Assembly (NCBI GenBank): GCA_031555145.1
Contig: JAVBUR010000020.1
Location: 1 to 64,000 of the forward strand
Source: JAJDIA01 sp031555145
GTDB taxonomy: Bacteria; Bacteroidota; Bacteroidia; Bacteroidales; Tannerellaceae
Length of the DNA stretch: 64,000 nucleotides
Direction of reading: 5' to 3'
Positions 33,898 through 43,195 of the stretch are shown piece by piece (positions within the stretch are counted from its first letter, which is position 1; each line of letters starts with the position of its first letter). A model generated the notes under the pieces. The model had not been told where the DNA came from, ran no database searches, and saw only the letters and a list, made by a program, of their open reading frames with translations. A program made the position numbers and the translations under genes.

Positions 33898-34443
33898 TCA
33901 AATATTTAACAATCCTTCTTGGATAGATTTATACACATCATTTTTCAATATCTTACTCATCTGTAAAGAAGAAAGTAATGCGGAATGAATCATGAAAGCT
34001 TTTGTCCTCGGTATTTCTGTAAAAGAGAAAACTTCACTTTCCCGTCCTCTCTCCAACAAATCTGTCAGCCATCCCACTATCATATATACCAACATCTCCA
34101 ACTCCTTCTGCATATTTTCAGGTAAAGTATCGTACGACGGAGCTAATGCCCCAACAACGCATACCCAGCTTTTATCAATAAAGCTATCATGCATGTGGAT
34201 GTAATTCGTAAACTGTAGCCTGTAGTCTAAGCCCTTCCAACTCTCTATCAGACAATTGAAGGCTATAGTGTTCTCCTTGATTACTTCTACTCCCAAATCC
34301 GCCTTTGAGGGAAAATAATAGTGTATAGCAGCATTCTTTATCTCTAATTTCTTAGATATATCCGTGTAACTAAAGGCATTATAACCTATAGACCTAATCA
34401 GTTCACCCGCTAACCGTATTATTTCACTTCTCGTATCATGCAT
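33898..34443 (-). CDS. TetR/AcrR-family repressor
   Basis: A 181-residue regulator. The N-terminal HTH (about residues 5-50) reads IIRLAGELIRSIGYNAFSY, then ISKKLEIKNAAIHYYFPSKADL; a helical ligand domain follows. The operator ACTTA-N4-TAAGT in its own promoter (34465-34478) and a matching site before dinB (33861-33874) suggest autoregulation and control of neighbours. A -7 motif TATATTTG (34448-34455, minus strand) lies only 4 bp before the ATG, implying a leaderless or near-leaderless message. Ligand unknown. Confidence 0.88.
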   Translation of the reverse strand: MHDTRSEIIRLAGELIRSIGYNAFSYTDISKKLEIKNAAIHYYFPSKADLGVEVIKENTIAFNCLIESWKGLDYRLQFTNYIHMHDSFIDKSWVCVVGALAPSYDTLPENMQKELEMLVYMIVGWLTDLLERGRESEVFSFTEIPRTKAFMIHSALLSSLQMSKILKNDVYKSIQEGLLNI

Positions 34444-34447
34444 GCAG

Positions 34448-34504
34448 CAAATATAAACAATTTTACTTAGTAGTAAGTATAATCGCGGAAAAATATTATT
34501 TTTG
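34448..34504. promoter_or_regulatory. Divergent promoters flanking a TetR operator
   Basis: Leftward -7 TATATTTG (34448-34455) serves the TetR gene and rightward -7 TATTTTTG (34497-34504) serves the DUF3795 gene. Between them lies the operator TACTTA-GTAG-TAAGTA (34464-34479), which overlaps the -33 regions of both promoters. Confidence 0.65.
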
Positions 34505-34533
34505 CGGCTAAATCATCTAAAATATAGTACAGT

Positions 34534-34986
34534 ATGGATTATGACCATATCAAATCGAGACTATCTCCTTGCGGCTTACACTGTGGGAAATGCTTTGCCT
34601 TTAAAGACGGAGATATTGTTCAGCTAAGCGGACAACTGAAAGAATCTTTAGGCGCATTTGATGCTTATGCAGAACGGTTTGTCTTACTTTTGGATGAGCC
34701 CGCCTTTTCTAATTATCCTGCATTCAAATCGCTTTTGCACTACTTCTCAATTGCCAGGTGCAAAGGCTGTAGAAAAGAAAAGTGTGTCTTGTTCAAAAGC
34801 TGTAAAGTAAGAGAATGCTCCGAAAGGAAAAATGTTGATTTCTGCTTCCAGTGTAGCGACTTCCCATGTAGCGATACCGGATTTGACGAGCATCTATATA
34901 AACGTTTCCAGCATATAAATGAGAGAATGAAGAGTATAGGAGTTGAAGCCTATTTCGATGAAGTCAAGGATAAACCAAGGTATTAA
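34534..34986 (+). CDS. DUF3795 cysteine-rich protein
   Basis: A 150-residue protein of the DUF3795 family with about 14 cysteines: CGLHCGKC near the N-terminus, CKGCRKEKCVLFKSCKVREC in the middle and FCFQCSDFPC near residue 115. The spacing suggests zinc or iron-sulfur binding. There is no signal peptide. Its promoter is divergent from the TetR gene with a shared operator. Function unknown. Confidence 0.85.
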   Translation: MDYDHIKSRLSPCGLHCGKCFAFKDGDIVQLSGQLKESLGAFDAYAERFVLLLDEPAFSNYPAFKSLLHYFSIARCKGCRKEKCVLFKSCKVRECSERKNVDFCFQCSDFPCSDTGFDEHLYKRFQHINERMKSIGVEAYFDEVKDKPRY

Positions 34987-35096
34987 GAAAAAAGCTATCT
35001 TCGAGTCGGCTGCAAGCTCGAAAGCGTGGCGGATAATTACGTTGAAAATTGAACGTTAAGCAGAAATAATATAAACCAATTTAAAATTAAGCGATT

Positions 35097-35495
35097 ATGA
35101 AATTCAGTAATGTAAGATTATTAGTCAAAGACTACGGAAAATGCTTCAAGTTTTACACTGAAAAACTAGGTTTGGAACCAGTCTTTAATATAGAAAATTG
35201 CTATGGTAGTTTTAACGTGGCAGATGGTATTGAAGGGTTCGCAATATTCACGTCCGACCTTATGGCGCCCGTTGTCGATAATGCGGACAAAAAACACCCG
35301 ACCAATTGCAGAGAAAAAATGATGGTATCGTTTGAAGTTGAAAATGTTGACGAAACCTTCAATACCCTTTCTGCAAAAGGCATTACGTTTATTAATCAAC
35401 CAACAGATATGCCTGGTTGGGGAATGAGAGTAGTTCACTTAAGAGACCCGGAAGAAAATCTGATTGAATTGTTTACACCATTGAAAACAGAGTAG
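35097..35495 (+). CDS. VOC-superfamily (glyoxalase/bleomycin-resistance-like) protein
   Basis: A 132-residue protein with paired beta-alpha-beta units of the vicinal-oxygen-chelate fold: VRLLVKDYGKCFKFYTEKLG at the start and RVVHLRDPEENLIELF at the end (Glu a likely metal ligand). The N-terminal metal His is replaced by Val/Arg here, so enzymatic activity is uncertain. No substrate can be assigned. Confidence 0.85.
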   Translation: MKFSNVRLLVKDYGKCFKFYTEKLGLEPVFNIENCYGSFNVADGIEGFAIFTSDLMAPVVDNADKKHPTNCREKMMVSFEVENVDETFNTLSAKGITFINQPTDMPGWGMRVVHLRDPEENLIELFTPLKTE

Positions 35496-35563
35496 TCTGG
35501 CAACTGCCATAACATGTGGTTCTATTTTCTACCATGTATGACACATCAAAATTTAAGTAGGTT

Positions 35564-35845
35564 GAAAAGCCGGTAGGTGTATTCATACTTTATGTATTTG
35601 CTGTGAACAAAGGTGAAATTTCCCGTATGTTGAGTAATAAATACCTCGTCATCAGCGGCGATATAAGTTATGCCATGTACCTGTTGCATCTCTTTGTCAT
35701 CGAGTTCTATAAGAAGTTAGGATGGAGCTACCCGTGGCAAGTGGTAATACCCATATTGCTGCTTATTATTATAGGCTTTAGCTTGCTTTCGTTCTACTAT
35801 TTTGAAAAACCTGTTAATAAATATATCAGAAATCATTTTAAATAA
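35564..35845 (+). pseudogene. C-terminal remnant of an acyltransferase-3 family gene
   Basis: The frame is open from about 35564 after an in-frame TAG and has no good start; a GTG at 35603 gives 80 residues. The sequence (YLVISGDISYAMYLLHLFVIE, then FYYFEKPVNKYI) is the final helices of an OafA/YrhL-type membrane acyltransferase, normally 350-400 residues. The rest of the gene is missing, so this is a truncated relic. Confidence 0.75.
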
Positions 35846-35996
35846 AACAAGATACATTCCTAACCCTGTCTGCTAAACACAACCAAGAATTTTCCCGAAA
35901 GGTAGGGTATAACCGAGTAGAAGGCATATATTCAAAATATTGTACCCTATACAAACACATGCAGAACTATATCATTTAGCAGGCATTCTTATGTTG

Positions 35997-36869
35997 TCAA
36001 ATAATACTTTTCCTATACTTAGTCGGACTCATCCCCGTCTGCCGCTTGAAGTATTTACTCAAAAAAGACTGATCAGCAAAGTCAAGGTCGAAGGCTATAT
36101 CTTGCAGCGATTCATTGGACGACTGCAGACGTATCTTAATTTCCGCCACTACGCAATCGTCGATCCATTTCTTGGCATTCCGGTTGTCTTCATTCTGAAC
36201 GATTATCGAAAGGTATTTAACGCTGATATTTAGCTTATTTGCGTAAAACAACACTTCACGGCTCGTCTTATAGTTTTCCATGACCGAGTTTGCGAAGCAT
36301 CTGAAAAGTTCCGATTGCCTGCTCTTCCGTTCAGGGTTCTTCTTCAACAATGAATAAATATCGTTGTAGAAACCTAAGTAATACACGCGGGAGAGGTTCA
36401 ACAATATCTCGCGGCGACAGACATTCTCGCTATCATCATAAACAGCTTTCAACTGCCCAAATCGAATCTTCTCTTTTTCTACATCATCACACTCCGGGTC
36501 GAAGTAAACAACATATCTTTTTAAGAATGCAGTAAATTCTATCGGGAAACGAAAGGTTATATCATGAAAAACATCAGCCGATAGAATGAAATACATAACC
36601 TCAAAATCTTCGCTTGTTTTCTTCAGATTAACTATCTGTCCGGGAAACAACATCAGATAAGTATCCCTCCCGATATGATAACTCACCATATCCACCTCTA
36701 TCTCCACCTCGCCATTCAGGCAGACAGATATCATCGCTTTGGAGAACCTTGAAGTCCCTTGCTTGAAAGGAAAAGCGTTGCTACGCAATTCTATCTGAAA
36801 ATCATGTTCCACTTGTGAGTTTAAAAACAGGGGTTCGTTTTCCTGTTGCATATTTCTGTTTTCTTCCAT
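35997..36869 (-). CDS. AraC-family regulator, divergent from the RND operon
   Basis: A 290-residue regulator. The N-terminal half is a cupin-like sensor domain. The C-terminal AraC HTH pair (about residues 190-290) contains VLFYANKLNISVKYLSIIVQ and LQDIAFDLDFADQSFLSKYF, then KRQTGMSPTKYRK. It is divergently transcribed from the RND efflux operon starting at 36998, with 128 bp between them, and is the obvious candidate regulator of that operon (inference). Confidence 0.88.
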   Translation of the reverse strand: MEENRNMQQENEPLFLNSQVEHDFQIELRSNAFPFKQGTSRFSKAMISVCLNGEVEIEVDMVSYHIGRDTYLMLFPGQIVNLKKTSEDFEVMYFILSADVFHDITFRFPIEFTAFLKRYVVYFDPECDDVEKEKIRFGQLKAVYDDSENVCRREILLNLSRVYYLGFYNDIYSLLKKNPERKSRQSELFRCFANSVMENYKTSREVLFYANKLNISVKYLSIIVQNEDNRNAKKWIDDCVVAEIKIRLQSSNESLQDIAFDLDFADQSFLSKYFKRQTGMSPTKYRKSII

Positions 36870-36997
36870 TTTCGAGTGCTTTTTTACGTTTGAAATTGCG
36901 AATATATGGATAAATCGGCAAATTCAGGGCCGAAATCGACATGGAATTAACATTTGAAAAGCGCGACCTTTGCACTTTCATAATTAAAAATAATAGG

Positions 36998-38098
36998 ATG
37001 AAGGTATTAAAAGTCTTTTTACTAATCGCAGTTGTATTTACTTCATGTGGTCGGAACAATGGGCCAGAACAGGGTACACAACATTTCGACCTGATGGAAA
37101 TTGAATCAAAAAACATCTCCCTGAACAGTACTTATGCTGCTTCTATCCGGGGACAGCAGGATATAAAAATCATTCCCCGTGTAGACGGTTATTTAACCGA
37201 CATACTGATAAAAGAAGGAAATAAGGTACGGGAAGGTCAAACACTTTTTGTTTTAGACCAGGTTTCTTTCAAAGCGGCACTGCAAGCGACGAGAGCATCG
37301 GTGGCTATCTGTGAAGCAAATGTAGCCGACGCGACACTTATCTATGACAGCAAAAAAGCACTTTACAATAAACAGATTGTGTCGGATTTTGATTTGACCT
37401 CAGCGGAAAATGCGCTAAAAATAGCGAAGGCGAATTTGCAACAGGCGAAAGCCCAGGAAGACGCTGCCCTGAACGACCTTTCTTTCACAGTCATCAAAAG
37501 CCCTTCGGATGGTGTGGTCGGTAAGATACCATACCGTAAAGGGGATTATGTCAGTCCTAATATTCAGGATGGATTAACCATAGTTGCCGATAACTCGCAG
37601 ATGTACGTCTATTTCTCAATGACTGAACGTCAGGCGATAGGGCTGATCCAACAATATGGAAATTTAGAAGCTGCTATTGCAGAGATGCCCGATGTGAACA
37701 TAAGATTGAGCAACAATGAAATCTATTCTGAAAGCGGAAGGGTGGAAAGCATAAGCGGAATTATCGAGCCTTCGACTGGAGCAGTAAGTGTAAGGGCTGT
37801 TTTTCCGAATGAAAACAGGTTATTGATCAGTGGCGGTGCGGGCAGTTTGATAATGCCCCATAACCATACCGATGCGATTGTTATTCCAAAAGAAAGCACA
37901 TACGAAATTCAAGATAAAACGTATGTATATCGAGTGGTAAATGGGACAGCATCATCAACCATGATAACGGTTGATAATATAGACAACGGAAAAGAATATA
38001 TCGTAACCGGTGGACTAAACCTGGGCGATATTATCATAGCTAAAGGTGCTGGCTTAGTGCAGGAAGGCACAGCCGTAGTAATTAATAATAAAGAATAG
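36998..38098 (+). CDS. RND efflux periplasmic adaptor (MFP), lipoprotein
   Basis: A membrane-fusion protein of about 366 residues. The signal ends in the lipobox FTSC (Cys near residue 18). The lipoyl half-motifs (IIPRVDGYLTDILIKEGN and FTVIKSPSDGVVGKI), the helical hairpin between them (about 80-145), a beta-barrel and the membrane-proximal domain follow in the usual order. It links the inner-membrane pump to the TolC-like channel. The ATG at 36998 is chosen because the frame from 36941 lacks a signal. It is 8 bp from the pump gene. Confidence 0.92.
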   Translation: MKVLKVFLLIAVVFTSCGRNNGPEQGTQHFDLMEIESKNISLNSTYAASIRGQQDIKIIPRVDGYLTDILIKEGNKVREGQTLFVLDQVSFKAALQATRASVAICEANVADATLIYDSKKALYNKQIVSDFDLTSAENALKIAKANLQQAKAQEDAALNDLSFTVIKSPSDGVVGKIPYRKGDYVSPNIQDGLTIVADNSQMYVYFSMTERQAIGLIQQYGNLEAAIAEMPDVNIRLSNNEIYSESGRVESISGIIEPSTGAVSVRAVFPNENRLLISGGAGSLIMPHNHTDAIVIPKESTYEIQDKTYVYRVVNGTASSTMITVDNIDNGKEYIVTGGLNLGDIIIAKGAGLVQEGTAVVINNKE

Positions 38099-38106
38099 AT
38101 TATTCC

Positions 38107-41100
38107 ATGCTAAAAATATTCATTAATCGCCCGCTTTTATCGGGCGTTATTTCCCTCTTTATAGTTATTGTCGGTATTATATCCTTATTTGCGTTGCCCG
38201 TAGAGAAATATCCCGACATTGCACCACCCACTATTTGGGTTACGGCGTCCTACCCGGGGGCAAGTGCCGAAGCGCTCCAGAAAAGTGTCGTTGTTCCGTT
38301 GGAAGAGGCTATTAACGGGGTTGAAAATATGATCTATATGACATCATCCGCTTCCAATAACGGTACTGCTGAAATATATATCTACTTTGCACAAGGTACA
38401 GATGCGGACATGGCTGCTGTCAACGTGCAAAACCGTGTCGCACAAGCTAACGGGGTATTGCCCGCCGAAGTTATACGAATCGGGGTGACAACCGTAAAGC
38501 AACAGCCCGGCGTTTTGCGTACTGTTGCACTCGGAAGCCCCAATAACACCAACGATGAGGCTTTCCTGTCCAACTATTTCATCAACAACGTAAAACCTGA
38601 ACTGTTGCGAATTCAGGGAGTCGGTAATGTGCAGGTTTTTGCCGGTTCATATAGTTTAAGGATTTGGCTGAACCCCGAAAGGATGTCGCAGTATAGCCTT
38701 GTCCCCTCCGATATTTCGTTTGTACTGAATGAACAGAACATCGAAGCACCTATTGGCGCATTGGGAGAGAACTCGGACAATGTGTTTCAATATACTTTAA
38801 GCTACAAGGGAAGAAAAACGAACGTATCGGAGTTTGAGGATTTAGTAATCAAAACGCTCTCTAACGGAGAAGAGCTGTTGCTTAAGGATGTATCAGATAT
38901 TGAACTTGGCTTAGACGATTACAGTTATATGGGCTCAGTTAATAATCACTCCGGAGTAACGGCAATGATTACTCAAATTGCCGGATCGAATGCGACAGAA
39001 ATCAATAATGAGATTGATGTTTTGTTTCAGAACCTGGAAAAAACACTGCCGAAAGACATTCAAATCCTCACACTGGAAAACGCAAATGATTTTCTTTTTG
39101 CATCTATCCGGGAGGTGGTAATATCGCTGATTATAGCCATTCTATTGGTGTTGGTGGTGGTCTATGTCTTTTTGCAGGATTTTAGAGCTACGTTGATACC
39201 TGCGGTCGGAATTATTGTTTCCCTTATCGGGACATTCGCTTTTATCAGTGTTGCCGGATTCTCACTAAACCTGCTTACGCTTTTTGCGCTTGTGTTGGTT
39301 ATCGGTACGGTGGTAGATAACTCTATTGTTGTGGTCGAAGCGGTTCAATCCCGTTTTGACGCAGGGTATAAATCCTCCTATACTGCAACCGTAGACGCAA
39401 TGGGTGGGCTTACAGCAGCTTTGTTTAGTACCACCCTTGTATTTATGGTAATCTTTATTCCCGTGTCGTTTATGGGAGGTACAAGCGGAGAGTTTTACAA
39501 ACAGTTTGGTTTGACCATGGCAGTGGCAGTGGGTATTTCGTTTGTCAATGCGCTTACATTAAGCCCAGCACTTTGTGCGTTAATACTTCGTCCAAACCCC
39601 GAAGAAGGTAAAGGCAGCCCTTTCGCAAGGCGTGTGCGTTTGGCTTATAATACCTCATACAATTCGCTTTTGAAAAGATACGCAGGTATCGTTAAGTCGC
39701 TTATCCGGAAAAAATGGTTGGTTTGGTCGAGCATTGGTTTAGCAGCCGTTTTACTTGTGGTATTGATGAATGTTACCATGAACGGATTTGTTCCCGATGA
39801 AGACACGGGAAGCATCTATGTGGATATAAGCACACCGCCTGGCTACTCGCTTGCCAAGACCGATGAGATTATAACTGAAATAAACGAATGTGTTCAGGCC
39901 ATTCCCGCCATAGAAAGCATTAGTAAAGTGTCCGGGTTTGGTTTGATTTCAGGAACCGGAGCCAATACAGGAACACTGTTTATACAGCTGAAGAATTGGG
40001 GTGACCGCAAGGGGGCTGAGAATAGTGTAAATGCTGTAATTGGCGAGATTTACGGCAGAACGGCGCATATTAACTCTGCACAAATATATGCTCTTGCCCC
40101 GGGTATGATACCGGGCTACGGAAATGGCGGCGGATTTGAGTTCAGTATTCAAAATAAGAATGATGCCGATATAGCCACTTTTTACGATGTATCACAAAGC
40201 TACTTATACAAGCTAATGGAGAGAGAAGAAATTGCGGAAGCATATTCTTCCTACAATATCAATTATCCTCAATTTTCAGTAGATGTAGATGCATCTAAAT
40301 GCAAGCGATTGGGTATTTCTCCGGCAGATGTGTTGAACGAATTAGGAGCTTACTACGGTGGTGCATATGTTTCAAATTTCAATAAATTTTCCAAAGTGTA
40401 TCGTGTAATGATTCAAGCGACACCGGAGTATAGGGAACACCTGCAATCGCTCAATAATATCTTCATTCGTTCGGGCGAAAAGATGATCCCCGTAAGCCAG
40501 TTCGTTACCCTGACTAAGGTGTACCGCCCGATGGTATTGAACCGTTTCAATATGTACAACAGTATGGGCGTAAATGGCAACTATGCGCCGGGATATAGTT
40601 CGGGTGCAGCCATCAACGCCATAAAGGAGGTTGCGGAGGCTGAATTGCCGTTGGGTTATGCGGTCGATTTTAGCGGTATTACACGCGAACAGAGCCAGGG
40701 CAGCAATACCACAACCGTTATATTCGTGATTTGTATTCTGTTCGCATACTTAATTATGGTTGCACTGTATGAAAGTGCCTTCATCCCGTTTGCCATTATT
40801 CTTTCTATTCCGTTTGGGCTATTCGGCAGCTTTCTGTTTGCAAAGTTGTTTGGAATTGAGAATAACATTTATCTGCAAGTTGGTTTGATTATGCTTATTG
40901 GGCTACTTGCGAAAACAGCTATTCTTTTAACCGAATATGCGACACAATGTCGTGAGGCGGGTATGTCGCTAAAACAATCAGCCTTATTCGCAGCAAAGAT
41001 GCGTTTGCGTCCTGTCTTAATGACCGCACTAACAATGGTGTTCGGTATGATCCCTTTGGCATTTGCATCGGGCGTTGGGGCTAACGGTAGCCAGACTATC

Positions 41101-41295
41101 GGTATTGGAACCGTAGGGGGTATGCTTGTCGGTTGTGTCGGTTTACTGTTCACCGTACCTGTCTTGTTTATTGTTTTCCAAACATTACAGGAAAAAGTAA
41201 AACCAATTACATTCAAAGAGCCGACCGACCCGCTTATCATAAACGAACTGAAATTAATCAAGGAATATTCCGAAAATAAAATGAAAGCCGAATGA
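38107..41295 (+). CDS. RND multidrug efflux permease (HAE1/AcrB type)
   Basis: A 1062-residue inner-membrane proton antiporter with two six-helix halves and large periplasmic loops. Family marks: FALPVEKYPDIAPPTIWVTASY, YPGASAE, GFVPDEDTG, and LIGLLAKTAILLTEYA (functional Lys in the second half). In the TM4 proton-relay motif, where AcrB has VDD, this protein reads GTVVDNSIVVVE (Asp404, Asn405). The second relay Asp is therefore replaced, which is unusual. It overlaps the outer-membrane gene by 4 bp. Confidence 0.93.
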   Translation: MLKIFINRPLLSGVISLFIVIVGIISLFALPVEKYPDIAPPTIWVTASYPGASAEALQKSVVVPLEEAINGVENMIYMTSSASNNGTAEIYIYFAQGTDADMAAVNVQNRVAQANGVLPAEVIRIGVTTVKQQPGVLRTVALGSPNNTNDEAFLSNYFINNVKPELLRIQGVGNVQVFAGSYSLRIWLNPERMSQYSLVPSDISFVLNEQNIEAPIGALGENSDNVFQYTLSYKGRKTNVSEFEDLVIKTLSNGEELLLKDVSDIELGLDDYSYMGSVNNHSGVTAMITQIAGSNATEINNEIDVLFQNLEKTLPKDIQILTLENANDFLFASIREVVISLIIAILLVLVVVYVFLQDFRATLIPAVGIIVSLIGTFAFISVAGFSLNLLTLFALVLVIGTVVDNSIVVVEAVQSRFDAGYKSSYTATVDAMGGLTAALFSTTLVFMVIFIPVSFMGGTSGEFYKQFGLTMAVAVGISFVNALTLSPALCALILRPNPEEGKGSPFARRVRLAYNTSYNSLLKRYAGIVKSLIRKKWLVWSSIGLAAVLLVVLMNVTMNGFVPDEDTGSIYVDISTPPGYSLAKTDEIITEINECVQAIPAIESISKVSGFGLISGTGANTGTLFIQLKNWGDRKGAENSVNAVIGEIYGRTAHINSAQIYALAPGMIPGYGNGGGFEFSIQNKNDADIATFYDVSQSYLYKLMEREEIAEAYSSYNINYPQFSVDVDASKCKRLGISPADVLNELGAYYGGAYVSNFNKFSKVYRVMIQATPEYREHLQSLNNIFIRSGEKMIPVSQFVTLTKVYRPMVLNRFNMYNSMGVNGNYAPGYSSGAAINAIKEVAEAELPLGYAVDFSGITREQSQGSNTTTVIFVICILFAYLIMVALYESAFIPFAIILSIPFGLFGSFLFAKLFGIENNIYLQVGLIMLIGLLAKTAILLTEYATQCREAGMSLKQSALFAAKMRLRPVLMTALTMVFGMIPLAFASGVGANGSQTIGIGTVGGMLVGCVGLLFTVPVLFIVFQTLQEKVKPITFKEPTDPLIINELKLIKEYSENKMKAE

Positions 41296-42650
41296 AACAC
41301 ATAATAGTAACAACACTGGCAGTATTTCTGCTTTCGGGCTGTTCCACATATAGAAATTTCAAAACACCCGAAGTCAAGATAAACAAGGTATGTGGAAACG
41401 ATATTGAAGTACAAGACACACTGATAAATGTACCTTCATGGAAAGATCTATTCTCTGATGTACCCTTACAGCAACTCATTGAAAAAGGGATTACGTCTAA
41501 TACCGATTTGCAAATTGCACGTCTGAACGTGGAGAAAGCAAATGCAGGACTGCGTATGTCAAAACTGGCATACTTACCCTCATTGTCATTATCACCTGAA
41601 GGCAGCATTACCAAAGCAGAGAGAGAGAAAGCCGCCTATTCGTATAATCTCCCGCTCACAATGCAATGGGAAATAGACCTTTCCGGCAGGATCAGAAACA
41701 GTAAAGAGCAGGCACGTTCGGTATTGATGCAGAGCAACGAATATGCTAAAATGGTACAAACGCAACTCGTCGCTGCCATAGCCAACAGCTATTACACTTT
41801 AATTATGCTGGATGAACAACTGCAAATAACACGTAACAGCGTTGATATTCAGAAAAAAAACCTGGAAATCATTATTGCCATGAAAGATGCGGGAATGCAA
41901 ACAGAAGCGGCAGTTAATCAGGCGACAGCAGATTATTACAGTGTAATGGCATCCGAAAAGGATCTGGAACGAGAAATACAAACCGTTGAAAATGGGATTG
42001 CTTTGTTAGTGAACGAAACGCCACATAATATACCTCGTTCTTCTCTCAACATGAAGGCTTCGCTTAATATGGATATTTCAGATCCTATTTCTTTGACTGC
42101 ACTGGCAAACCGTCCCGATGTCAAAGAAGCCGAATATGCATTACGAGGCAGTTTTTATGATATAAATGTAGCCCGTTCCGCTTTCTATCCATCTATCGTA
42201 TTAGGCGGAAGCGCAGGATGGACTAACAATATAGGCATCATTTCTAACCCGGGAAGTATGTTACTTTCAGCTATCGGTTCGCTTACGCAGCCCCTGTTTA
42301 ACCGGGGGGTCAATCGTGCCAACCTTAAAATAGCGAAGTTGCAATACGAACAATCCCTGCTTACTTTTGAAAAAACGCTGTTAGTTGCGGGTTCGGAAGT
42401 AAACGAAGCCTTGCTTTTATGTCAGACAAGCAGTGAAAAACTTGACCTGCGCCAAAAACAGGTGCAAGCCAATGACGCCGCATTACAGAATAGTATAGAG
42501 TTGATGAAGCATAGCTCCAATACTTACATGGAAATACTTATTGCCCAAAGCACATTGCTTCAATCCCAATTGATGTATATATCCGATTGGTATGAGGGCA
42601 TACAAGGGCAGATTAATCTTTATAAAGCGTTGGGCGGGGGAGTGAATTAA
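41292..42650 (+). CDS. TolC-like outer-membrane efflux lipoprotein (OprM/NodT type)
   Basis: A 452-residue outer-membrane factor. The lipobox LLSGC lies near residue 17, followed by two OEP domains with long alpha-helical hairpins (about residues 55-230 and 260-445). Conserved LANRPDVKEAEYAL and AFYPSIVLGGSAGW mark the second repeat. It completes the tripartite pump with the adaptor and permease; the start overlaps the permease stop by 4 bp. Confidence 0.92.
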   Translation: MKHIIVTTLAVFLLSGCSTYRNFKTPEVKINKVCGNDIEVQDTLINVPSWKDLFSDVPLQQLIEKGITSNTDLQIARLNVEKANAGLRMSKLAYLPSLSLSPEGSITKAEREKAAYSYNLPLTMQWEIDLSGRIRNSKEQARSVLMQSNEYAKMVQTQLVAAIANSYYTLIMLDEQLQITRNSVDIQKKNLEIIIAMKDAGMQTEAAVNQATADYYSVMASEKDLEREIQTVENGIALLVNETPHNIPRSSLNMKASLNMDISDPISLTALANRPDVKEAEYALRGSFYDINVARSAFYPSIVLGGSAGWTNNIGIISNPGSMLLSAIGSLTQPLFNRGVNRANLKIAKLQYEQSLLTFEKTLLVAGSEVNEALLLCQTSSEKLDLRQKQVQANDAALQNSIELMKHSSNTYMEILIAQSTLLQSQLMYISDWYEGIQGQINLYKALGGGVN

Positions 42651-42679
42651 GACTCTTATACTTTCTATATTCGTACCTA

Positions 42680-42716
42680 AACGTCAGATGAACACTCTCT
42701 CATCTGACGTTTTATT
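42680..42716 (+). terminator. Terminator of the RND operon
   Basis: A perfect 12-bp stem (starting AACGTCAGATGA, 8-base loop) is followed by TTTATTTTT, 30 bp after the last stop codon of the operon. Confidence 0.9.
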
Positions 42717-42801
42717 TTTACCCCAACCCCTAAAATAGACCTCGACCTTTCACTTCTCTTTTGTCATGTTTTATGGTTGTTTTTAGGAACACTACAACAA
42801 A

Positions 42802-42835
42802 AAACCGGAGAACGCCTTCCAGCCTTCCCCGGTTT
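42802..42835 (-). terminator. Terminator of the small leftward gene (same repeat as 31299)
   Basis: AAACCGG and CCGGTTT arms enclose a loop nearly identical to the ldhA terminator at 31302-31335. On the minus strand it follows the small gene at 42870-43091 and runs into an A/T-rich end. Confidence 0.7.
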
Positions 42836-42869
42836 CTCCCATTCTAATAGTCAGTTCCCAACACCTCAA

Positions 42870-43091
42870 TCACTCCATCAGCGACGGCGTTTTCAGCCCC
42901 TCAATCAGCGCAATCACCTCTCCATCCTTGGACAGAGGACAAGGTTCGGAATCACTTCCTAACGTCTCCAGATTATACTGTTGTCGTTTACCGTAGAAAA
43001 GCCCCATAACCCCAAACACAAACGTCACACGATCGCCCTCCTGGAAGTCTCTATAATGCACCACTTGTACCTTCAGCATTTTTACGTACAT
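42870..43091 (-). CDS. Small protein of an unrecognised family (intact copy)
   Basis: A 73-residue protein that I do not recognise. It has a beta-rich start (VQVVHYRDFQEGDRVTFVFGV) and a C-terminus DSEPCPLSKDGEVIALIEGL, where a Cys-Pro-Leu-Ser turn is followed by a short amphipathic strand or helix. A second copy with three stop codons is at 31371-31645. Conservation of the C-terminus together with the terminator in two places supports this as a real gene family. The start could be the Met at 43091 or 43079. Confidence 0.55.
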   Translation of the reverse strand: MYVKMLKVQVVHYRDFQEGDRVTFVFGVMGLFYGKRQQYNLETLGSDSEPCPLSKDGEVIALIEGLKTPSLME

Positions 43092-43195
43092 TTACCCGAT
43101 AAACCAAAAAGTCATTATGTCATTAAAGAATACGTTTTAAAGCAATTTCTAATCATTTTAATTGAGTGTCGATTAATAAGAAAGGGAGTGTGAAA

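Noticed and set aside
36941..36997. N-terminal extension of the RND adaptor
   Set aside because: The extension would hide the lipoprotein signal; the ATG at 36998 gives a normal lipobox.
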